A stretch of DNA of 8,983 bases from an uncultured Fidelibacterota bacterium. Its GTDB lineage: Bacteria > Fidelibacterota > Marinisomatia > Marinisomatales > TCS55. The translations under genes were made by a program, and so were the position numbers. Numbering within the stretch: the first letter of the stretch is position 1; every line of letters starts with the position of its first letter. This document shows, one piece after another, positions 1 to 5,469 of the stretch. The notes below the pieces were generated by a model. That model searched no databases and was not told the DNA's origin. It worked only from the letters and a program-made list of their open reading frames with translations. The stretch lies in NCBI GenBank assembly GCA_913041075.1, contig CAJWGZ010000043.1, positions 1 to 8,983 of the forward strand, read 5' to 3'.

Positions 1-333
1 ATGTAACAAATCCTTTTCCTTTATTAAAAATCCGCCCATAATAAGATTTTCATATACAGTAAGTTCAGGGAAAATTCTACGCCATTCAGGTACATGGCTA
101 ATACCCATAGCTACAATATCTTCAGGATCTTTCCGATCGATACGAATATCATTGAAATGAATAGTCCCATTTTCCGGTTCAACCAACCCGCTTATGGTTT
201 TTAAGATCGTTGATTTACCAGCGCCATTCGCGCCAAGTATAGTGACAAGTTGCCCTTCCTTTACATCTAGAGAAACACCATGCAAAGCTTTTACTTTTCC
301 ATAAAATGTTTCTACCCCGACCATTTTAAGCAT
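1..333 (-). CDS. livF: Branched-chain amino acid-type ABC transporter ATP-binding protein LivF (partial, C-terminus off window)
   Basis: This is the N-terminal 111 codons of the second ATPase of a HAAT/Liv importer; the frame is open to base 1. I translated it by hand. Walker A GANGAGKST lies at residues 34-42. The Q-loop region reads VPEWRRIFPELTVYENL (81-97), the LivF-type block in which Glu replaces the usual Gln. I chose the ATG at 333 because it gives the usual LivF opening (MLKMVGVETFYG) and has GGGAG nine bases upstream; an in-frame ATG at 324 is the alternative. With the 333 start it overlaps the livG stop by 8 bases, suggesting translational coupling. Residue 84 is Trp where this family normally has Gly (VPEGR). 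The signature motif, Walker B and H-loop lie outside the window, so completeness cannot be judged. Confidence 0.95.
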   Translation of the reverse strand, partial: MLKMVGVETFYGKVKALHGVSLDVKEGQLVTILGANGAGKSTILKTISGLVEPENGTIHFNDIRIDRKDPEDIVAMGISHVPEWRRIFPELTVYENLIMGGFLIKEKDLLH

Positions 334-1087
334 CAGCCGTTTCTCCCAGATAAATCTCAATTACTTTTGGGTGATTTTTTATCTCTTCAGGTTCACCAAG
401 AGCTATTATTTCTCCCGAATCAAGTACGCAAATTCGATCCGATATGCTCATAACCAAATTCATATCATGTTCTACCAGTAAAACTGTGATTCCGAGATCT
501 TCTTTAATTTCTCTAATAATATTGGCTATTTCTCGGGTTTCTTGGTCATTCATACCAGCTGCAGGTTCATCCAAAAGTATTAATTTTGGTTTCGAGACTA
601 ATGCCCTTGCTATCTCAGCAAGCTTCTGAATTCCAAAAGGTTGGCCAACCATATATTTTTGTTCGTAATTAGCAATACCCAAAAAATCCATTATGTCCAG
701 TACCATTGCTTCTTCAATTTCTCTTTGATCCTGAGAAAGCCATCGTTGTAAAGTAGCCTTAGTATCTATACGACTATGTGATCCGAGGAGAATATTGTCC
801 AAAACAGTCATGAAGGGAATATTTTGAACATTTTGAAATGTCCTTGAAATTCCCGAATCAATAATATTATGGGGTCGTCTCTCTAAAAGGTTATTACCAT
901 TAAAATATATTTTTCCACCCTGCGGTTTGTTGAAACCATTTATACAGTTAAATAGTGTTGTTTTTCCGGATCCATTGGGACCGATCAGGGAAAATATTTC
1001 ACCGTTTGCTACGGAAAAGGATACGTCATCCAGCGCAACAACGCCAGCAAACCGCATGGTTAGGTTTTCAATGATCAGATCAGCCAT
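326..1087 (-). CDS. livG: Branched-chain amino acid-type ABC transporter ATP-binding protein LivG
   Basis: This is a cytoplasmic ATPase of a HAAT/Liv-type importer, expected to pair with LivF on the LivHM permease. From the ATG at 1087 it is 253 residues, normal for LivG. Walker A GPNGSGKTT is at 36-44 and the Q-loop Gln at 85 (SRTFQN). The signature region QPFGIQKLAEIARAL (149-163) aligns with the LivG form LPYGQQRRLEIARAL. Walker B LILLDEP is at 169-175, the D-loop AAGMND at 176-181 and the switch His at 207 (VEHDM). The C-terminal LGEPEEIKNHPKVIEIYLG is typical of LivG. A TTG at 1093 could add two residues, but it sits in the T-run of the upstream hairpin and the family begins near MADLIIENL. 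No Shine-Dalgarno lies at ideal spacing; GGAG in the 3' arm of the hairpin is 12 bases upstream. The catalytic motifs look intact. Confidence 0.96.
   Translation of the reverse strand: MADLIIENLTMRFAGVVALDDVSFSVANGEIFSLIGPNGSGKTTLFNCINGFNKPQGGKIYFNGNNLLERRPHNIIDSGISRTFQNVQNIPFMTVLDNILLGSHSRIDTKATLQRWLSQDQREIEEAMVLDIMDFLGIANYEQKYMVGQPFGIQKLAEIARALVSKPKLILLDEPAAGMNDQETREIANIIREIKEDLGITVLLVEHDMNLVMSISDRICVLDSGEIIALGEPEEIKNHPKVIEIYLGETADA
343..347 (-). promoter_or_regulatory. Ribosome binding site deciding the livF start
   Basis: On the minus strand, GGGAG lies inside the end of livG, nine bases before the ATG at 333. No similar site lies at normal spacing before the ATG at 324, so this favours the longer livF start. 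Confidence 0.5.
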
Positions 1088-1091
1088 AAAC

Positions 1092-1121
1092 AAAAAGGGC
1101 TCCGATAATAATCGGAGCCCT
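1092..1121 (-). terminator. Intra-operon hairpin with T-run between the binding-protein gene and livG (terminator, attenuator or 3'-end stabiliser)
   Basis: On the minus strand AGGGCTCCGAT, the loop TATT and ATCGGAGCCCT form a perfect 11-bp stem (1121-1111 with 1106-1096), followed by TTTTG. It begins 16 bases after the TAA of the binding-protein gene and ends only nine bases before the livG ATG. It has the form of a rho-independent terminator. Because livG and livF must still be made, partial read-through is the likeliest reading. The only GGAG upstream of livG lies in the 3' arm, so the folded hairpin would also hide it. Confidence 0.8.
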
Positions 1122-1137
1122 ATGTATTTATTTAGCT

Positions 1138-2304
1138 TTATTCAAGCCAATCAGTAATTACCACCTGTTCACCATTTTGCATTTGAACAAGTTGTACTTT
1201 ATCAACACCGGCATGGTCATTACGGCCATAGGTAATAGGTGGAAATGATCCAACATCCCAATTCTTAAGTGTTTCTAATCCTCTCACCAAACTCTTCCTG
1301 GTAGGATTTCTTCCTGCACGCTCTAACCCTTCCACCAAAAGTTGGGCGGTGGCAAATCCATAGTAGTGATATAACCCTATGTACGGTTCAGGTATATCAT
1401 ACTTTTCACATAGTTCGCGGTATAATTTTGCTCCAGGCGCATCGGAATTCCACATATGGGCCCAATATGTAGCAGTAAAACCTTCCCCAGCAGAACCAGC
1501 CAATTTACCAACACGTGCGTCCACGGTTGGACCAGTACCAAAGAAGTTTGGCTTATAATTCATAGCTTCTGCCGTTTTCATGACCGTAACTGGTTCACGA
1601 ACAATTCCGGCGATTATTACATCGGTGCATCCACCCTTTAACAGGTTCATGGTTTGACCTTTAAAGTCGATAGCACCACGCTGATAGGATTCTTTTTGCA
1701 CCGTAATTTCATGTTCTGATTCTGCCCTGGCAATACCTTCCAAAACATTTTCACCATAATCATCATCTTGATAAACTAAGCCAATTTTGGCATCGGAGTT
1801 TTGGTTTAATATGTAACCCACCAGAATTTCAGCCTGTCTATCATATCCTGTATCCGTATGAAAAATTAGATCCCCAGCCTGGCGGGATAGATCTGACATA
1901 GTGCCTGAATTCGTTGCCGGCGCAATAAGTGGCGTGCCTGTTTCTGATAGTATGGGACGAATTGCTTCACATGGAGATGTACCGATTATCTGATAGAGAC
2001 AAAAAACCTGGTCTTTTTCAACCAATTTCTTTGTCGCAGCCACTGCCTTTTGCGGATTGTATTGGTGGTCCTCGATCAGCATTTTAATACTACGACCGTG
2101 CACACCACCTTGATCATTAATGTATTTAAAATACATATTTGAACCGCTGGGAATGACTGCACCTAGTTCCTTCATTGGACCACTAAGATCCTGTACATTT
2201 CCAATAAGTATCTCAGTATCAGTTACGCCTGGTGCTGGTGCCCGCTTGACACAGCCTACAGCCAAGAGACCGATTATAATTAGAGTACCCATTACTCTTT
2301 TCAT
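1138..2304 (-). CDS. livK: Lipoprotein substrate-binding protein of a Liv/HAAT-type ABC importer (Peripla_BP_6 family)
   Basis: This 388-residue extracytoplasmic receptor would deliver ligand to LivHM. The N-terminus is a lipoprotein signal: MKR, a hydrophobic stretch, then LLAVGC with the lipidated Cys at 18, followed by a Pro/Ala-rich linker. The mature part is a type I periplasmic-binding fold: EILIGNVQDLSGPMKELG (31-48), FKYINDQGGVHGR (59-71), YNPQKAVAATKKLV (82-95), the hinge-region block GLVYQDDDYGENV (175-187), and the C-terminal lobe with YGFATAQLLVEGLERAG (315-331). These are family hallmarks, but the ligand cannot be inferred: 'livK' is a family label, and binders of aromatic acids, amides and other carboxylates look alike. 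The gene lies between livM (23-base gap) and livG rather than at the operon head. It has the best ribosome site in the window and is followed by a hairpin, which suggests higher output than its neighbours. Confidence 0.94.
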   Translation of the reverse strand: MKRVMGTLIIIGLLAVGCVKRAPAPGVTDTEILIGNVQDLSGPMKELGAVIPSGSNMYFKYINDQGGVHGRSIKMLIEDHQYNPQKAVAATKKLVEKDQVFCLYQIIGTSPCEAIRPILSETGTPLIAPATNSGTMSDLSRQAGDLIFHTDTGYDRQAEILVGYILNQNSDAKIGLVYQDDDYGENVLEGIARAESEHEITVQKESYQRGAIDFKGQTMNLLKGGCTDVIIAGIVREPVTVMKTAEAMNYKPNFFGTGPTVDARVGKLAGSAGEGFTATYWAHMWNSDAPGAKLYRELCEKYDIPEPYIGLYHYYGFATAQLLVEGLERAGRNPTRKSLVRGLETLKNWDVGSFPPITYGRNDHAGVDKVQLVQMQNGEQVVITDWLE

Positions 2305-2310
2305 AATAAT

Positions 2311-2317
2311 TCCTCCT
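2311..2317 (-). promoter_or_regulatory. Strong Shine-Dalgarno site for the binding-protein gene
   Basis: The minus strand reads AGAGGAGGAATTATT then ATG. The AGGAGGA core ends six bases before the start at 2304. It is the clearest ribosome site in the window and fixes the start directly upstream of the lipoprotein signal. Confidence 0.85.
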
Positions 2318-2327
2318 CTTTTTATTA

Positions 2328-3359
2328 TTATGTAAAACGTTGCCTCGGATTAAAGGGAAATAACTTCCAATATATGCGCATTTTCAGCCACATACCGTAT
2401 AATCCCATAGGCTGGAATATAATAAACAAAAACATAATAAGTCCGAAAATGAGTGATTGAATATCTCCTGCCTGTGTATTGAACCAAAAGTGAATTTGAT
2501 CTTTAAGTAAGGGCACAAATAGATTATCCAATAGGACAATAAATAATGTCCCCAATACAGCACCATAAATGGAACTGGCACCACCCACTAATACCATGAT
2601 TATAAAATATATCGATAACAAAATATCAAAATGGTCCGTTGAAATAAATGAGCTTGTGTGGGCAAATAGAACCCCAGCAAATCCAGCAAAAATACCTGAG
2701 ATAAAGAAAGCCAGCATTTTGTATTTGGACAAATTGATTCCCGCGGCCTCTGCAGCTTGTTCTGAGTCACGTATAGCCATGAAGGCCCGGCCAATTTTTG
2801 ATTTAGCAATTCGGCGGCCCACTATTACCGCAATTATAACAAATGTGTAAATTAAAAAGTAATTATTCCAATCAGATTTAATAGTGTATCCGAATAGCAT
2901 AGGGGATGATACGTCCAATCCTCCAGAACCATGTGTCCATTCGCGAAAAGCAATAATCATTCGCTTAACAATAAATCCAAATCCCATAGTTGTGAGTCCT
3001 AAGTACATTCCTGTAATACGCAATGCAGGAAAACCAATAACAAAACCAAATAACCCAGCTATCAGCGGCGATATTATTAATGACAACGCAAATGGTACGC
3101 CAAATTGATCCACCAGTATAGCAGATGTATAGGCACCAACAGCGAGAAACCCAGCATGCCCTAGAGATACCAATCCAGTAAAACCACTTAGCAGGTCTAA
3201 TCCTACATTAAGGATAATGTAAATACCAGCCATATTCAGCACGAACAGGTAATATTTATAACTGAAGGATAACCCTTTTAAGATAAAGGGTAGTAAAAAC
3301 ACAAATATAATTAGTACTGGGATCCAGTATAGATTTTCATCTTCGTAGCGACCCTTCAT
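2328..3359 (-). CDS. livM: Branched-chain amino acid-type ABC transporter permease LivM
   Basis: This is an inner-membrane permease subunit of 343 residues, mostly hydrophobic, expected to pair with LivH. Family blocks seen are NVGLDLLSGFTGLVSLGHAG (51-70), FPALRITGMYLGLTTMGFGF (110-129), and the cytoplasmic ATPase-coupling loop IGRAFMAIRDSEQAAEAAG (189-207), followed by FFISGIFAGFAGVLFAH (218-234). Near the end comes ILVGGASSIYGAVLGT-like sequence and a QPMGLYGMW tail, both usual for LivM. The ATG shares its A with the livH stop (TGATG), and AAGG lies four bases upstream, so translation is probably coupled to livH. Length and motifs are normal and nothing is broken. The substrate is not determined by this subunit. 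Confidence 0.96.
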   Translation of the reverse strand: MKGRYEDENLYWIPVLIIFVFLLPFILKGLSFSYKYYLFVLNMAGIYIILNVGLDLLSGFTGLVSLGHAGFLAVGAYTSAILVDQFGVPFALSLIISPLIAGLFGFVIGFPALRITGMYLGLTTMGFGFIVKRMIIAFREWTHGSGGLDVSSPMLFGYTIKSDWNNYFLIYTFVIIAVIVGRRIAKSKIGRAFMAIRDSEQAAEAAGINLSKYKMLAFFISGIFAGFAGVLFAHTSSFISTDHFDILLSIYFIIMVLVGGASSIYGAVLGTLFIVLLDNLFVPLLKDQIHFWFNTQAGDIQSLIFGLIMFLFIIFQPMGLYGMWLKMRIYWKLFPFNPRQRFT

Positions 3360-4288
3360 CAGACCTTTTTCACTTTCTCAACACCAAAAAGACCATTAGG
3401 CTTAATCATTAAAACAGCTATAAGTACGATCCAGGGAATAATGTCATTGATCTCTTTAATCCATTGAAAGTGAAACGACAGTGTCCCCATGCTAACTGTC
3501 TCGATTACTCCTAATATAACGCCACCAACTATGGCTCCAGGAATAGAGCCAAAACCACCTAAAACAGCTGCTGGGAATGCTTTCAACCCTAGGAATCCCA
3601 TGGTTGTATCTAATAGCGCAATTCTTGGCGCTAACAGTATGCCACTGATGGTTGCAACTATAGCGGAAAAAATCCAGACTAATGCATAGACGCGCTTAAT
3701 CGGGATACCCATCAACTGTGCCGCTATCGGATCTTCCGAAGTAGCCTGCATGGCTATTCCCCACCGTGTATAATGAAAAATATAGTAAAAAATGATGACC
3801 AGCCCAATAGCACTGCCAATAATAGATAGATCGAGCAATGACACAACAATATTACCGAATGTTACAGTGCTATCTCCAAATGGAGAAAAGGGCATTAGAC
3901 TTATGGGGCCGGCAATTATTGCTACCACCGCGCGAATAATTATTGCCAAACTAAGCGTTGCCATAATTATGGAAAATATCGGTTGATCTTTTAGTGGCCT
4001 ATTAATGATAAAATCCAATATATATCCAAATAATACAGAAAATATCATACTACCACCTAAGGCCACCAGAAATGTCCACGCGGTAGGTGTTCCCGCAGCA
4101 GATAAAAATGTAGTCACAAAGAAAAAATTCACATAGGCCCCCACCATCATAAGTTCACCCTGAGCAAAGTTGACGACTTCGGTGGCCTTGAAGATCATGG
4201 TAAAACCCAAAGCTATCAGTGCATAGATAGAACCCAATGCAATACCACTAATTATTTCTTGGGTTAATCCTGAAAAGAGATCAGTCAT
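3359..4288 (-). CDS. livH: Branched-chain amino acid-type ABC transporter permease LivH
   Basis: This is an inner-membrane permease subunit of 309 residues. The N-terminal block SGIALGSIYALIALGFTMIF (14-33) followed by KATEVVNFAQGELMMVGAYV (34-53) is highly characteristic of LivH. The ATPase-coupling loop is at 180-200 (MQATSEDPIAAQLMGIPIKR), and the C-terminal half has FPAAVLGGFGSIPGAIVGG and a terminal KPNGLFG motif. The start overlaps the stop of the upstream hydratase gene in an ATGA (4 bases), and the stop overlaps livM by one base. This places the transporter in the same translational chain as the two hydratase genes. An AAGGA lies about 13 bases upstream, too far to be a good ribosome site, so re-initiation from the upstream gene is likely. 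Length and motifs are normal. Confidence 0.96.
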   Translation of the reverse strand: MTDLFSGLTQEIISGIALGSIYALIALGFTMIFKATEVVNFAQGELMMVGAYVNFFFVTTFLSAAGTPTAWTFLVALGGSMIFSVLFGYILDFIINRPLKDQPIFSIIMATLSLAIIIRAVVAIIAGPISLMPFSPFGDSTVTFGNIVVSLLDLSIIGSAIGLVIIFYYIFHYTRWGIAMQATSEDPIAAQLMGIPIKRVYALVWIFSAIVATISGILLAPRIALLDTTMGFLGLKAFPAAVLGGFGSIPGAIVGGVILGVIETVSMGTLSFHFQWIKEINDIIPWIVLIAVLMIKPNGLFGVEKVKKV

Positions 4289-4635
4289 TTTAGTGTTGCT
4301 TTTCCTTTAAGCACCCTACCACCATTTTGATTTTTCACAATTACAGAAACATCAGGTCCTTTGGTAACACTATCAAAGACTAGCTCATCTTCTGGTAAGA
4401 CGGGATTCAAAAAACGCACTTTAATAGAGCGTAATTGCGCAGGATTCCCATTATCAATAAGATGTTTAGCTGTTAATGCCATGGTACACATGCCCTGCAG
4501 TATTATTCCTGGGAGCCCATTGGCTTTGGCATAATCCTGATCAATATGAATTAGATTAAAATCCAGGCTGGCACCAGCATAATAGTAAGGCATATATTTT
4601 CCAATTATTGTATTTGATCGCTTTTTCTTAGGCAT
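4285..4635 (-). CDS. MaoC/hot-dog domain acyl-CoA (or acyl-ACP) hydratase, catalytic subunit, HadB/ChsH1-like
   Basis: This 116-residue single hot-dog protein likely hydrates a trans-2-enoyl thioester or dehydrates a 3-hydroxyacyl thioester. The (R)-hydratase motif is visible as YYYAGASLDFNLIHID (17-32), with the catalytic pair Asp25 and His30 in the D-x4-H spacing. GLPGIILQGMCTMAL (40-54) follows, then the strand IKVRFLNPVLPEDEL (71-85). The usual GASGDFNPIH and AHGM positions are changed (Gly to Leu, Pro to Leu, His to Gln), and the region before the motif is shorter than in HadB. Two adjacent ATGs are possible. I prefer 4635, four bases after GAGGGG and overlapping the upstream stop as TGATG; 4638 gives an ATGA overlap. 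Its tight coupling to the N-domain gene suggests a heteromer like mycobacterial HadAB or ChsH1-ChsH2. The native substrate is unknown. Confidence 0.85.
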   Translation of the reverse strand: MPKKKRSNTIIGKYMPYYYAGASLDFNLIHIDQDYAKANGLPGIILQGMCTMALTAKHLIDNGNPAQLRSIKVRFLNPVLPEDELVFDSVTKGPDVSVIVKNQNGGRVLKGKATLK

Positions 4636-5084
4636 CATTCCCCTCGAAATAATAACGTATAAAGACCGGTACAAACCAATTTATTATCCTGATTACTTGA
4701 GGTGGTCTTGATCTCGAATATTCGATGGATTTTTCCGGCCTGGTTGGTTTTGGTATAATTTTTATCTATGACTGCATTTGTATGAATTATATCTCCTGCA
4801 CGAACGGGCTCATGGAAATGATATTCCTGTTCGCCGTGAACTAAACGAGGTATCAGATTTGAGAATTCAGGATCGAAATAAAGATTTTCTAACGCTGGCT
4901 GACAATAAATCGCAGCAAATGTGGGGGGTGCGAATGGATGTCCACCATCAAGGGATTTTACAAATTCACGATCTGTATAATAGGGATTATTATCATCCAA
5001 TACACGCACATATTCTTTGACTTTTTCATAACTGACCTCATAGTCAGATTCATATTCACGTCCTATTATATTATCGCCCGACAT
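4635..5084 (-). CDS. FAS1-like/MaoC N-terminal-domain dehydratase subunit, HadA-like
   Basis: This 149-residue protein resembles the MaoC_dehydrat_N (FAS1-like dehydratase N-terminal) family. Seen are SYEKVKEYVRVLDDNNPYYTD (18-38), the APPTF block (52-56), and LVHGEQEYHFHEPVRAGD (81-98), which corresponds to the conserved hot-dog helix and strand of HadA-type subunits. The D-x4-H catalytic pair of the HadB side is absent, so it is expected to be the substrate-binding or structural half of a heteromer with the next gene. It heads the transporter operon: its TGA overlaps the next start, and an 88-base gap with a candidate promoter lies upstream. No clear Shine-Dalgarno precedes the ATG at 5084. 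The pair could act in degradation of a CoA-linked acid or in fatty-acid chemistry; proximity to an importer favours degradation, which is inference. Confidence 0.85.
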   Translation of the reverse strand: MSGDNIIGREYESDYEVSYEKVKEYVRVLDDNNPYYTDREFVKSLDGGHPFAPPTFAAIYCQPALENLYFDPEFSNLIPRLVHGEQEYHFHEPVRAGDIIHTNAVIDKNYTKTNQAGKIHRIFEIKTTSSNQDNKLVCTGLYTLLFRGE

Positions 5085-5113
5085 TTGCTAATCTAGAAAT
5101 AAGGATTAATTTA

Positions 5114-5144
5114 CAAATCTATTCTCATTAATTGAATTATCAGA
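5114..5144 (-). promoter_or_regulatory. Candidate FCB/Bacteroidota-type promoter for the hydratase-liv operon
   Basis: On the minus strand TCTG (5144-5141), 19 bases, then TAGATTTG (5121-5114) matches the Bacteroidota pattern TTTG-N19-TAnnTTTG with one mismatch in the -33 element. It lies in the only gene-free gap (5085-5172) before the hydratase-transporter operon and would give a leader of roughly 20-25 bases. No convincing sigma70-type -35/-10 pair was found in the gap. Short motifs in AT-rich DNA can match by chance. Confidence 0.35.
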
Positions 5145-5172
5145 TGCGAAAGTTAAACAGTGGTTCTACAAG

Positions 5173-5469
5173 CTAATTATACTTATTTAAATGAGATAAT
5201 TTCTCCGTAGCTTGAGCCATACCAACACAAGCTGCAGTGACACCCCCCTTATCATGCGAAGTAAAAGTGACAGATATTGTGCACCAGCCAACTTGGATAT
5301 CTGGATGGTGATTAACTTCTTCAGCTTTTTCTGCCAACCGGTTTACAAATCCTATGCCATCCATATATGTATCAAAACTGTAGGTTTTGGTAATCACATC
5401 ATCTTTAAACACCCAGCCATTTAATTCAATTAGTTCATCGTTTATTTGTTCATTACTTAAAAGACTCAT
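5173..5469 (-). CDS. phhB: Pterin-4a-carbinolamine dehydratase (PCD/DCoH-like)
   Basis: This 98-residue cytoplasmic protein belongs to the family that dehydrates 4a-hydroxytetrahydropterin, recycling the cofactor of aromatic amino acid hydroxylases. The usual opening LNGWVFKDDVITKTYSF (16-32) and FVNRLAEKAEEVNHHPDI (41-58) are present. Of the published PCD active-site pattern, Glu50-x3-His54-His55-Pro56, Trp62 and His72 are in place. The terminal Asp, expected in the GGLTxxD segment, is Cys81 here (GGVTAAC). I chose the ATG at 5469 because it gives the family's usual N-terminus and overlaps the MATE stop as ATGA; the upstream in-frame extension lies inside the MATE gene. No phenylalanine hydroxylase gene is visible in the window. 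The protein is recognisable as PCD, but activity is less certain because of the missing Asp. Confidence 0.9.
   Translation of the reverse strand: MSLLSNEQINDELIELNGWVFKDDVITKTYSFDTYMDGIGFVNRLAEKAEEVNHHPDIQVGWCTISVTFTSHDKGGVTAACVGMAQATEKLSHLNKYN

Noticed and set aside
2384..2809. Two short minus-strand frames inside livM
   Set aside because: They overlap the intact LivM gene in another frame and show no independent features.
4639..4674. Extension of the HadB-like protein upstream of its two ATGs
   Set aside because: It overlaps the end of the HadA-like gene, has no ribosome site, and the sequence does not resemble a hydratase N-terminus.
5085..5172. Possible terminator after the pterin dehydratase gene
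   Set aside because: I looked for a stem followed by a T-run on the minus strand and found only short AT-rich self-complementary pieces, such as ATTAAT repeats, which are too weak to call.
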